A stretch of DNA of 15,792 bases from Baffinella frigidus (Eukaryota; Cryptophyceae; Cryptomonadales; Baffinellaceae): the NCBI GenBank assembly GCA_026770585.1, contig MU647278.1, forward strand, positions 31,690 to 47,481, read 5' to 3'. This document shows, piece by piece, positions 9,201-12,850 of the stretch. Every line of letters begins with the position of its first letter. The first letter of the stretch is position 1. Both the position numbers and the translations under genes were made by a program. The notes beneath the pieces were generated by a model. That model was given only the letters and a program-made list of their open reading frames with translations, had not been told where the DNA came from and did no database searches.

Positions 9201-9917
9201 CTTAGCCTACGGTAGGAACCCCCCCTCCTCCTACGGCGTTTAAAACCAAAAGGCCTTTAAAAGTCGTAGGAGGGGGGCTCCTACCGTAGGCAATCCGTAG
9301 GCTCTAAGTGCCTCGCTGGCGTTAGCTTTTCAGATGACGTAGCCCGCTGTGCGGCTGCAGGGTCTGTGCAAAACCTATATATATCAGGACCGGTGGCGGG
9401 GGGTGCGAAAAACGCCTATGGTGAAACACATTCATAGGCTAACGGCCTGAAAATGGGGTAGTTAGGCCTACGGCATTGCCTAGGACCTCCTACCGTCGGC
9501 CGAGGGATCCTAGGACCAAAAAGTCTTGGCCTACGGTAGGAGGTCCTAGGCAATCCCGTAGGCCTAACTACCCCATTTTCAGGCCGTTAGCCTATGAACA
9601 TCCCTGAGACGCGATAGGAGTCTCACCGGTGGTAGCGTGGTGGCGGTCTTGAGCACCTAGCCCTGCCTAACTCGGGTTGGCCGACTCTTCTCAAGTTGAC
9701 ATGCGGGGTTCGCGGTACAAACCCGCCAACTTTGACGCGGGAAAGAGCCTGGGGCCAACACATTGGGGAGAACGGACGAGCCTTTGCGACAGAGGGGGGG
9801 AGTCGCACCGGTGGTAGCGGTCTTGTGGACAGCCTTCTTCTTCCTCCGCACCGAGCCCTTCCCGCCGGTCCGCACCGACGCCATAAGCTTGGCCAGCTTT
9901 TCTTGGTCAACCGGCAT
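243..9917 (-). CDS. BTF3: Nascent polypeptide-associated complex subunit beta (NAC-beta/BTF3), seven-exon spliced gene
   Basis: NAC-beta pairs with NAC-alpha, binds the ribosome near the exit tunnel and shields and sorts emerging nascent chains in the cytosol. The model is complement(join) of 9809-9917, 6280-6344, 5954-6004, 4618-4686, 2991-3062, 1885-1974 and 243-257, giving 471 nt or 156 residues plus stop; family members are usually about 150-170. Residues 1-36 include EKLAK and the basic RRKKK at 24-28, which matches the known ribosome-binding motif. Residues about 34-98 form the NAC domain ([38 protein letters not shown]). Residues 99-122 read [18 protein letters not shown]. Residues 135-141 are seven Asp, followed by [11 protein letters not shown] and ASKQ-stop. 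All introns are GT-AG and all junctions keep frame. The ATG at 9917 has A at -3 and matches the family start, although the frame stays open upstream. One extra Gln at the exon 3/4 junction is odd. Exon phases and an intact frame argue for a working gene, not a pseudogene. Confidence 0.95.
327..360. repeat. (CA)n-(TA)n microsatellite
   Basis: About ten CA units are followed by TATATATGTATGT. It lies in intron 6, 70 nt upstream of the terminal exon acceptor. Confidence 0.9.
461..574. mobile_element. Family-B miniature inverted-repeat element, degraded
   Basis: The left end is TATCCCTTCAGTGGCGAG and the inverted right end CTCGCCACTTAAG. The 14-bp right-end CCTCGCCACTTAAG is tandemly duplicated (547-560, 561-574) and the final GGGATA is lost. 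The core holds CGCCCTACCGTAGG and a GGTCAATTTTGACC palindrome. Related copies lie at 2327, 4154, 12321 and 15622. Confidence 0.8.
577..708. mobile_element. Family-A inverted-repeat element, copy 1
   Basis: Left end TACAGGGGTACCTCGCTCAT, right end its inverted match finishing in GTACCCCTGTA. The outermost TA may be the target duplication. Poly-C/poly-G tracts join each arm to a CCCTACGGAGGCCCTAGG core. A second, imperfect right arm (TCTTATGAGCGATCC) sits inside. No protein is encoded, so it would be non-autonomous. Confidence 0.88.
753..884. mobile_element. Family-A element, copy 2
   Basis: It is identical to copy 1, including the internal second right arm, and arose by the 176-bp tandem duplication rather than a separate insertion. 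Confidence 0.88.
929..1136. mobile_element. Family-A element, copy 3, long form
   Basis: It has the same ends (TACAGGGGTACC ... GGTACCCCTGTA) but a 208-bp body. The core reads CCTAGGGACCACCATAGGG...CTACTGTAGGGTCCTAGG. An AT-richer stretch (1021-1100), not seen in the short copies, separates core and right arm. Confidence 0.8.
1226..1385. other. Strong hairpin and ACACGGGGTTGT repeats
   Basis: A 16-bp perfect inverted repeat at 1282-1297 and 1301-1316 (TACACGGGGTTGTATC) has a 3-nt CCC loop. Part of the arm recurs at 1336-1348. Singletons of a CCCGCCT(C/A)GGGA motif, arrayed at 14740-14930, flank it at about 1230 and 1370. Confidence 0.8.
1535..1885. repeat. About 146-bp tandem repeats carrying exon 6 fragments
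   Basis: Units start at 1535, 1681, 1731 and 1876 at a GCTCG(C/A/T)AAC motif; the second is shortened to 50 bp. Each holds a version of the exon 6 3' end plus intron start. The copy at 1740-1772 preserves all 33 nt for [11 protein letters not shown] and a GTTGCG donor. The remainder resembles the inside of family J. The last unit runs into true exon 6. Confidence 0.85.
1885..1974 (-). CDS. BTF3: NAC-beta exon 6, acidic segment, residues 123-152
   Basis: 90 nt encode a Gly/Ala-rich linker ([12 protein letters not shown]), seven Asp and [11 protein letters not shown]. The acidic run followed by VP(D/E)LVE is the hallmark of the NAC-beta C-terminus. The acceptor is GTGCGCAG|TACACA and the donor TTTGAGCAG|GTTTCG, both phase 0. 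Failure to splice at the donor would add about 19 residues (VSSPPPHTL...) before a stop at 1816, a possible alternative C-terminus. Confidence 0.88.
2041..2062. repeat. CGTCAGC short tandem repeat
   Basis: About three head-to-tail CGTCAGC units in intron 5, close upstream of the exon 6 acceptor in transcript direction. Confidence 0.7.
2101..2226. mobile_element. Family-A element, copy 4
   Basis: The left end TACAGGGGTACCTCGCTTAT is intact. The right end stops at GAGGTACCCCT and lacks the final GTA. The core is AGGACCACCGTAGGGCCCTAGGCATAGG...CTACTGTAG. It lies in intron 5. Confidence 0.85.
2327..2497. mobile_element. Family-B element expanded by a CACCCCT repeat
   Basis: It begins TATCCCTCAAGTGGAGAG and keeps GTACGCCCTACCGTAGGGC and GGTCAAATCTGACC. 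The 3' end has decayed to GGCCAGTTCAGG. About 65 bp of CACCCCT/CACCCCTC low-complexity DNA (2360-2420) is inserted after the left arm. Confidence 0.7.
2808..2875 (-). repeat. BTF3: Downstream 3'-half copy of exon 5 with an inverted tail
   Basis: 2808-2848 matches the second half of exon 5 ([13 protein letters not shown]) and is followed by a donor, CAG|GTAAAT, nearer to consensus than that of the real exon. At the break the next 14 bp (ATCAACCAGCTGGG) are the preceding exon sequence in reverse orientation, a local inversion. It lies in intron 5. Confidence 0.85.
2880..2985. repeat. GTGTAGTGTCTAG low-complexity tract
   Basis: Degenerate GTGT(C)TAGTGT and GGGTGTAG units directly downstream of exon 5 in intron 5. 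I see no gene here. Confidence 0.75.
2991..3062 (-). CDS. BTF3: NAC-beta exon 5, residues 99-122
   Basis: 72 nt encode [18 protein letters not shown] then KKIAEQ, nearly the plant/protist consensus just after the NAC domain. The acceptor is CTGATCAG|GACCTG and the donor GAGCAG|GTTCTA, both phase 0. The exon has a 5'-half copy upstream (3351-3394) and a 3'-half copy downstream (2808-2848). Confidence 0.94.
3171..3309. mobile_element. Family-C repeat, copy 1
   Basis: The sequence runs CTGCAAAGCGAGCTAATTTC, CAGATTCTGCCCCGC, CTTAGGCTTCCGACGCCGAA, then AAGCATACAATGATGC and ends GTGGATAGATTCTCC. The ends CAGATTCT and AGATTCTG are short imperfect inverted repeats. It is AT-richer than its surroundings. 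Other copies are at 3853 (inverted), 3961 and 5020. Confidence 0.8.
3351..3397 (-). repeat. BTF3: Upstream 5'-half copy of exon 5 with acceptor
   Basis: It copies the acceptor CTGATCAG and the codons for [11 protein letters not shown], then breaks off at CTGGGCC and runs into unrelated sequence without a donor. It lies in intron 4, about 290 bp upstream of the true exon in transcript direction. Confidence 0.88.
3520..3578. repeat. GGGTTCAGGA / GGTTTCAGGA short tandem repeats
   Basis: Four to five 11-bp units (TTCAGGAGGGT and TTCAGGAGGTT) lie between CTCTTCAG and TTCCTGGCC. Beside them at 3499-3513 is GCAGGACCTGCTCCC, a 15-bp piece of exon 5 in inverted orientation. Confidence 0.75.
3661..3785. 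repeat. 37-bp tandem repeat in intron 4
   Basis: TTTGGTCTGTACTG recurs at 3696, 3733 and 3770 with GGGCAATTCGTTTAGGGCAA between, an exact 37-bp spacing. The upstream unit shares AAAAGGGCGATT with 4137-4149, where a family-B element is inserted. Confidence 0.85.
3813..3860. other. Exon 5 scrap joined to a hairpin
   Basis: TGATCCCCGGGAGCAG (3811-3826) matches exon 5. It passes into GATTCTGGTGG ... CCACCAGAATC, an 11-bp inverted repeat that leads into an inverted family-C copy. Confidence 0.65.
3853..4100. mobile_element. Head-to-head pair of family-C repeats
   Basis: 3853-3964 is a minus-oriented family-C copy (CCAGAATCTATCCACATAA through GCGGGACAAGATCTG). 3961-4100 is a plus-oriented copy that includes the CTGCAAAGCGAGCTAATTTC flank. 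Together they form a large imperfect foldback. Confidence 0.8.
4154..4258. mobile_element. Family-B element, near-intact 105-bp copy
   Basis: Ends TATCCCTTGAGTGGCGAG and CTCGCCACTTGAGGGATA pair with two mismatches. The core is ATACGCCCTACCGTAGGGC and GGTCAAATTTGACC. The terminal TA on each side fits a TA target duplication. The flanks (GATTGGTT and GTCTGTACTG) match a related repeat at 3661-3710 that has no element. Confidence 0.88.
4384..4416. other. 14-bp perfect hairpin
   Basis: CACGTGGCTACACG, a GAAAG loop, then CGTGTAGCCACGTG. Each arm ends in a CACGTG hexamer. It lies in intron 4; a role is not evident. Confidence 0.8.
4475..4491 (-). repeat. BTF3: Copy of exon 4 3' end with donor
   Basis: TACCTGGAGGTTCTTGG at 4475-4491 repeats 4615-4631, that is, codons for KNLQ plus a GTA donor. 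It lies 127 bp into intron 4. Confidence 0.7.
4520..4610. repeat. (CT)n / CTCTCGCG microsatellite
   Basis: CTCTCTCGCT repeats lie directly after the exon 4 donor. Read on the minus strand they give long Arg/Glu/Ser open frames that are not genes. Confidence 0.92.
4618..4686 (-). CDS. BTF3: NAC-beta exon 4, residues 76-98
   Basis: 69 nt encode [19 protein letters not shown] then KNLQ, completing the NAC domain. The acceptor is CTCGAGCAG|CAAGTG and the donor CTCCAG|GTATCC, both phase 0. The first Gln is an addition relative to the usual NPKVQAS. It is forced by the only in-frame AG available here, so the exact junction carries some doubt. A 14-bp copy of its 3' end with a donor (CAG|GTACTT) sits at 4475-4491. 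Confidence 0.9.
4740..4790. repeat. (GA)n tract
   Basis: Two short AGAGAG runs (4740-4750 and 4772-4787) near the 3' end of intron 3. In transcript sense they are CT-rich and may add to the polypyrimidine tract for exon 4. Confidence 0.75.
4883..4985. repeat. Family-E dispersed repeat
   Basis: CTTTAGGTCCTTTAGGTTTT, then CCAACGACACGCC, CTGCAGAGAAAGCA and CCTTCGGATCGCG match 11213-11312 in reverse orientation over about 100 bp with scattered substitutions. Most differences change the predicted amino acid, so I treat it as DNA repeat, not coding. Confidence 0.75.
5020..5107. mobile_element. Family-C repeat, truncated copy
   Basis: TTTCGGAACAAGTCAGAATC through TTTTAGGCATACAATGATG. It lacks the right third present in the copies at 3200 and 4000. 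It lies in intron 3. Confidence 0.75.
5412..5453 (-). repeat. BTF3: Exon 3 copy a (3' end plus donor)
   Basis: It matches codons for [12 protein letters not shown] and the GTCCGC donor exactly. The 5' part of the exon and its acceptor are missing, so it could act only as a decoy donor. Confidence 0.85.
5715..5743 (-). repeat. BTF3: Exon 3 copy b, shorter and diverged
   Basis: GCGGACCTTGGGGTTCGTGG then AAGTGGATC keeps the donor and the last codons of exon 3 with an extra G that breaks the frame. Confidence 0.75.
5756..5875. mobile_element. Family-A element, 5'-truncated with GGGTCCTAGGA expansion
   Basis: The core (CCTAGGAACACCATAGGGCC...CTACTGTACGGTCCTAGG) and right arm (CTTATGAGCGAGGTAC) are present and the left arm is absent. 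Four GGGTCCTAGGA units form a short tandem repeat between core and arm. Confidence 0.8.
5954..6004 (-). CDS. BTF3: NAC-beta exon 3, residues 59-75
   Basis: 51 nt encode [17 protein letters not shown], the most conserved beta-strands of the NAC domain. The acceptor is CGAACGCAG|GTGAAC and the donor CCCAAG|GTCCGC, both phase 0. Two truncated copies of its 3' end plus the donor lie downstream in intron 3. Confidence 0.94.
6005..6279 (-). other. NAC-beta intron 2, GGGTTTCGGGTCT repeat tract
   Basis: This is the only short intron (275 nt). Nearly all of it is a degenerate repeat of GGGTTTCGGGTCTGGGGTTT and relatives on the plus strand, so the transcript carries C/A-rich repeats. The units recall TTTAGGG telomere-type motifs but are irregular. 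I see no foldback element here. Confidence 0.8.
6280..6344 (-). CDS. BTF3: NAC-beta exon 2, residues 37-58
   Basis: 65 nt encode [16 protein letters not shown] and IPGIEE, the start of the NAC domain. The acceptor is CTGGGCAG|ATGACAAG and the donor is GAGGAG|GTCAAC, leaving phase 0. Read-through past the donor gives VNPYLHP, which departs from the family, so the donor is well placed. The 5' part of this exon is copied twice or more in the preceding intron (6602-6651 and 6811-6941). Confidence 0.93.
6370..6580. repeat. GTTGACTNATCA-type short repeats
   Basis: Degenerate units of TTGTTGACTGATCA and TATCACAAGTTGTCGACTTA occur at 6372-6425 and 6502-6570. They lie just upstream of exon 2 in transcript sense. 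TGATCA is palindromic, so both strands show it. Confidence 0.7.
6602..6651 (-). repeat. BTF3: Exon 2 copy with acceptor-like AG
   Basis: It repeats the exon 2 5' part (codons for [13 protein letters not shown]) preceded by GGGTAG in place of GGGCAG. It diverges after GGGGGTC, before NNIPGIEE. It lies in intron 1. Confidence 0.85.
6790..6950 (-). repeat. Exon 2 fragment in a 45-bp tandem array
   Basis: TTGGGTTGAG recurs at 6791, 6836 and 6881, an exact 45-bp period. On the minus strand each unit reads [15 protein letters not shown] in the same frame. The first unit is preceded by the exon 2 start ([13 protein letters not shown]) but has no clear AG acceptor. Confidence 0.88.
6952..7466. other. 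Intron 1 segment without identifiable elements
   Basis: Degenerate AACCCTAAACCC-like words (7020-7150) are followed by about 300 bp of ordinary-looking sequence. An open frame at 7159-7443 on the plus strand has no recognisable domain. I find no inverted repeat here. Confidence 0.5.
7467..7670. mobile_element. Family-G foldback element, 204 bp
   Basis: Arms of about 70 bp (TAGAGCCAATGTGGTAGGAC ... CGAACTTCTAGATGGACC) pair with two mismatches around an AT-rich 60-bp loop. The outer TA on each side fits a TA target duplication. It is a single copy in this window. Confidence 0.9.
7676..7740. mobile_element. Small foldback next to family G
   Basis: GCACTGGAGGATATCCAGCT pairs with AGCTGGATATCCTCTCCGGT plus GC, allowing a 2-nt indel, around a 23-nt loop. 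It lies 5 bp from the end of the 204-bp element. Confidence 0.7.
7938..8104. mobile_element. Family-I element, copy 1
   Basis: Ends AAGCCAACGCCAGCG and CGCTGGCGTTAGCTT (7947-8095) are inverted with one mismatch. Inside is a second palindrome, GCCTACGGTAGGA...CCTCCTACGAC against GTCGTAGGAGG...TCCTACCGTAGGC. The flanking TAATGCCAC and TTTTCAGATGA are shared with the copy at 9172, so the mobile unit is probably a little longer than its inverted ends. Confidence 0.85.
8149..8180. other. Hairpin CCCCCTACGAC / GTCGTAGGGGG
   Basis: A 12-bp stem with an 8-nt loop (GGTTGACT). The arms are like the inner palindrome of family I, so it may be a relic of one. Confidence 0.65.
8200..9020. other. Intron 1 segment, no gene recognised
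   Basis: The stretch looks mostly single-copy. A 69-codon frame at 8698-8907 has no homology I know. Around 8812-8870, CTCAACTTGACATGC ... GGCAACTTTGCAGCGG ... AAAGAG is loosely repeated at 9692-9755. CACTTTTGGAACCTTTGAC at 8366-8384 recurs near 11886 and 12999. Confidence 0.5.
9021..9354. mobile_element. Family-J element split by a family-I insertion
   Basis: The left end CCACACAGCGGGCTACGAAG is at 9021. The right end is in two pieces: ATCTCTTCGTA up to 9171, then, after a 165-bp family-I element, CGTAGCCCGCTGTGCGG to 9354. CGTA on both sides of the insertion looks like a target duplication. The body resembles the intact copy at 15052-15212. Confidence 0.85.
9172..9337. mobile_element. Family-I element, copy 2, nested
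   Basis: Same layout as the 7938 copy, with about 90% identity by eye: TAATGCCACAAGCCAACGCC, the CCTACGGTAGGA palindrome, then CGCTGGCGTTAGCTTTTCAG. It sits inside the right inverted repeat of family J. Confidence 0.87.
9431..9598. mobile_element. Family-M foldback element, 168 bp
   Basis: TTCATAGGCTAACGGCCTGA through GTAGTTAGGCCTACGG pairs with the reverse complement ending TTAGCCTATGAA. About 65 bp per arm match with one or two indels. The inner arms carry ATTGCCTAGGACCTCCTACC, the same core vocabulary as families A, B, I and J. Confidence 0.9.
9621..9652 (-). repeat. BTF3: Copy of exon 1 3' end with donor
   Basis: Minus strand AAGACCGC-CACCACG-CTACCACCG|GTGAGA repeats the exon 1 end (codons KTATT) with a 7-8 bp insertion. 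Its GTGAGA donor is nearer to consensus than the GTGCGA of the real exon. It lies about 160 bp into intron 1. Confidence 0.8.
9809..9917 (-). CDS. BTF3: NAC-beta exon 1 (coding part), residues 1-36
   Basis: The exon starts with [15 protein letters not shown] and carries [15 protein letters not shown], the basic ribosome-contact segment of NAC-beta. It is 109 nt and ends in phase 1 at ACCACCG|GTGCGA. The leftover G joins AT at the start of exon 2 to make Asp37, giving KTATT-DDKRLQ, which matches the family pattern TAT-x-DDK-x-LQ. An AG acceptor just 5' of the ATG (CGCTGCAG followed by GCTCC) leaves open an intron in the 5' leader. Confidence 0.93.
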
Positions 9918-10640
9918 GGTTAAGGAGCCTGCAGCGCGTGCAATGGCAGCGTCAGTCCTGACGCACGCTCCCCTTCCTCCCACATCCCAACCGCAGGAGA
10001 ACCCGCCGCCCCAAGAGCACGCTGTCCCTCCCGTTCGAAACATCCATGCAGAGACTGGCGTGCCAGGAACAGACACGCGGCATCCGGGAGCCTGCGTGAC
10101 GCAGCCATGACCAACCGCCGCCGCGCCTGCCCCCTGCCCCCGCTTCTCCTCCAGCCGCCCACAGGAGCGCCTGGGAGTTCAGTTCAGCACGCACGGATCC
10201 CCATTGCGCCCAACTGCAATATGCAATCCAGCCGTGCCCATCCCCGTCCCGCACCCCCCCACACCCTCCACCGCAACCCCATCCATGCACAGACAGCCTC
10301 CTTGGGCCACCGGTCTTCCCACGTGAGCGCCGCCCGCAGCCCATTGCTCCCCCCCTTGGGATGCGGCTCCAGGACTTGCCTCTCTTGGTGCGCACACAAC
10401 CCCGCTCGCCTTCCGCGCGCGGACCGCCGGGCGGCCCCACCGAGCGCATCGTATTCAGGGCACTTGGAGCTGAGCAGAAGCACGTTCTGGGGGGCACACG
10501 GGGGGGCTAAGGGAGGGGAAGGATCGGCGGGAATGCATACCGCACGAGTGGATGGAGAAAAAGAGGGAGAGGAGAAAGTTAACTGATCTCTCCCGGAATT
10601 GGAGCCCTTGTTTCTGTGGAGGCTCGTAACCTGTCCTTCC
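9918..10640 (-). promoter_or_regulatory. Probable 5' leader and promoter region of NAC-beta
   Basis: A C-rich (plus strand) stretch without inverted-repeat elements directly upstream of the start codon. All six frames are largely open because of composition. The frame of exon 1 stays open to 10076, but the extra residues are unlike the family. A purine-rich GGAGAAAAAGAGGGAGAGGA tract lies at 10552-10575. I cannot place a TATA box or start site. Confidence 0.45.
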
Positions 10641-10712
10641 GAGAAAGATTTTTTTTTATGACCGCGATCCGGAGGGTGGAGAAGCAGAGCTTTTGCATAG
10701 GGACATGATCGT

Positions 10713-10803
10713 CCCCCCTTCATAAAATCTGAGAGCACATTTGTGAAACATAATTGAAAGTTGGTTCACAAATGTGATCTCAGATTTCATGATTAAGGGG
10801 GGG
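10713..10803. mobile_element. Foldback element ending in poly-C/poly-G
   Basis: CCCCCCTTCATAAAATCTGA...GCACATTTGTGAA pairs with TTCACAAATGTGATCTCAGA then TTTCATGATTAAGGGGGG. Arms are about 36 bp with a few mismatches and the loop is AT-rich. Confidence 0.8.
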
Positions 10804-11212
10804 CAGGCCCTCAAAATGAGGCTTTGCGGGGATTCCCGGTCCCGAGGCGGGCCCGTCAGGCGCTCGATTGGGTGTAACTTTCGACCCCCTGGGCTCATTT
10901 CACTTTTCTCGACGGTTCTAGAATCCTCAAAAGGTCCCCTACAGATCCGCTCAATGAATCTGGGGCATCAGAGGCCCGAAAACATACTCAAAATATGACT
11001 CCCCCGAAACCACCGCATCTGGTTTTGCACACCCTTCCACCCATCCTCGCAAAAACCTTTGGACAACAAAGATGCTCAGTTTTTCAAGGCCTACAATTTT
11101 GCGAAGAAAAGTTCTTTGTTTTAATCAGGGGCAGAAAAGTTGGAGGCATCATAGTTCGTGACATTGGAGCCATTTCTGGTTTCCCCCCTAAATAACCTGT
11201 TCGTGCTTCTCC
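10804..11212. other. No gene recognised; lower-GC stretch
   Basis: CCCGAGGCGGGCC at 10842-10854 is a single inverse copy of the motif arrayed at 14740. A 66-codon plus-strand frame at 10995-11195 ends in GGIIVRDIGAISGFPPK, which I cannot match to a family. It could be a fragment of an unknown exon or chance. Confidence 0.4.
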
Positions 11213-11312
11213 ACCCTCGCGATCCGAAAGCAAACATGTTTTTTCTGCAGACCCTTCTACGGAACGGCGTGTCGTTGGCATCAGTTGGGCGGAATTAAAA
11301 CCTAAAGGACCT
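11213..11312. repeat. Family-E dispersed repeat, inverted relative to 4883
   Basis: CGCGATCCGAAAGCAAACAT, then TTCTGCAGACCCTTCTACGG, GGCGTGTCGTTGGCAT and TTAAAACCTAAAGGACCT: the reverse complement of 4883-4985 with scattered substitutions. Confidence 0.75.
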
Positions 11313-11429
11313 GAATGAACGAAATTTTGGTCATGGCAGGTTCTCTCGGCGGCGCGGCTTGGGAGGGCTGCGCGAGACGTTTGGCTCCCAGGGCGCGTAG
11401 GTGTACGGCGCGGCAGATGCGCGGGCTCA

Positions 11430-11825
11430 ACGGGGCGGCGCGAGCGCGGGCGACGGTGCTGCTCAGGATTTGGCGCTGCAAATAATCGATGACCCTTCAC
11501 GTCAGACCACTGCAGATCAAGGCCAGCGAGGGGCTTGAGAGACCAGCCTGAGCTGGATACTACCCGCTCATAGAGCTCTGTTAGGGCTGGGCGCGGAAGC
11601 TGGACAGCTCATCATGCGCACAGCTAGAAGGTGCAACGGATGTGCACGCTCGATCGGGAGCGAGCGCGCGCATGCGGCGGTGCTGCTCCGGATTTTGAGG
11701 CTAATCTGGAGGGGTGCGGCAAGGTGCTCGATGAGCAGGGCGGCAGGGAAGAGCCTGGGCGCGGAAGCTGGACTGCTCATCATGCGCACAGCTGGAAGAC
11801 GCGACGGATGCGCACGCTCGAATCA
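11430..11825. repeat. GC-rich direct repeats
   Basis: CTGGGCGCGGAAGCTGGAC ... CTCATCATGCGCACAGCT begins at 11587 and again at 11754, a period of about 168 bp, with about 85% match. A GGTGCTGCTC(A/C)GGATTT block at about 11455 and 11680 belongs to the same mosaic. Open frames on both strands here follow composition and I see no domain. Confidence 0.75.
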
Positions 11826-12101
11826 GAGTGAGAATCACGTCTCTTTTTAGTCAACTCCGCTGGCAAAAGTCTCAATATATGGCCACTTTTGGGACGTTTG
11901 ACAGTTTGCATCAGTATGGCAAACGCAAAGCTCCATAAGCTCCATAAGATAAGTTCCAGTGTCCGTTGTGCAACCTTGCGATCGCCAATAAGTAGACCGG
12001 GTTGACTTAGATAACCCCTGCTACAAGTTGGGAGCTTCAAGAACCTGAAGGACCTACACTCTCGGTGTGACGCCCTCCATGCAGGCGAGGAGCGGCGCAG
12101 T

Positions 12102-12209
12102 TGTGAGCCTCGGTCGGACAGGTGACGAGCCTCGGTCGGACAGGTGACGAGCCTCGGTCGGACAGGTGACGAGCCTCGGTGGTTGACTAATGACCGACCG
12201 AGGCTCACA
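12102..12209. mobile_element. Family-L foldback with tripled arm
   Basis: GAGCCTCGGTCGGACAGGTGAC repeats at 22-bp spacing three times plus part of a fourth, then GGTTGACTAATGA, then a short opposite arm CCGACCGAGGCTCACA. It is the same family as the perfect hairpin at 12747. Confidence 0.85.
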
Positions 12210-12320
12210 GCAGTGGATCGGTAGTTACCACCGAGGATCGCCCCCCACGTAGTGTAGGATTCAACTGTGGGGGCGAGATGGTCCGGATCGAGCAGGCAGG
12301 TGAAAAGGGGCGGCCTGACG

Positions 12321-12426
12321 TATCCCTCAAGTGGCCATGCCCTCAAATTTGTAGGCCAAGAGGTCCTAGGCAGGTCCTAGGGTCCTACGGTAGGGCGTAT
12401 GCACCTTCTGGGCACTTAAGGGGTAT
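12321..12426. mobile_element. Family-B element
   Basis: TATCCCTCAAGTGGCC ... GGGCACTTAAGGGGTATA with core CAAGAGGTCCTAGGCAGGTC and CCTACGGTAGGGCGTA. Its core is in the opposite orientation to the 4154 copy and the same as 15622. Confidence 0.85.
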
Positions 12427-12469
12427 ATACCGTGTAGGCTTCGCCTGTACTGTCTTCTATGATGCAGGT

Positions 12470-12535
12470 GGTGGATGTGAGCCTCGGTCGGTCAGGTGGC
12501 GAGCCTCGGTCATGGACCAGGTCGCGAGCCTCTAG
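12470..12535. repeat. Family-L partial copy
   Basis: GTGAGCCTCGGTCGGTCAGG, then TGGCGAGCCTCGGTCATGG and CGCGAGCCTC: left-arm units only, no opposite arm. Confidence 0.7.
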
Positions 12536-12746
12536 TTGAGTGATGTGAACGGTCAATGAACTCAGATATGACCCCGCTAGAGGGGAGGCGTCTCACAAGG
12601 CCCTGGGGCAGCGCCCCGATCTTTCTCTCTCATTGCGAGGTTGTTGGTCCCCTAAAGTGTCCACGTTCGTCAAGACTCGTCGATAGATGAAGGGGGGCGA
12701 GCTGCAGTCCTGTCAGATTTTTTTGGTCAGGCCAAGGCACGTCTTT

Positions 12747-12850
12747 TGTGAGCCTTGGTCGGACAGGTGATGAGCCTCAATGGTTGACTAATGAACTTAC
12801 CTTCATTAGTCAACCATTGAGGCTCATCACCTGTCCGACCAAGGCTCACA
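12747..12850. mobile_element. Perfect 49-bp-arm foldback, family L
   Basis: 12747-12795 (starting TGTGAGCCTTGGTCGGACAG) is the exact reverse complement of 12802-12850, with only a 6-nt CTTACC loop. No mismatch is visible in 49 bp, which suggests recent origin or active homogenisation. A transcript from either strand would form one long uninterrupted hairpin. Confidence 0.95.

Noticed and set aside
9952-10738. Long overlapping open frames on both strands in the GC-rich upstream region
   Set aside because: They are Pro/Arg/Gly/Ser-rich, open in several frames at once because stop codons are rare at this composition, and show no domain.
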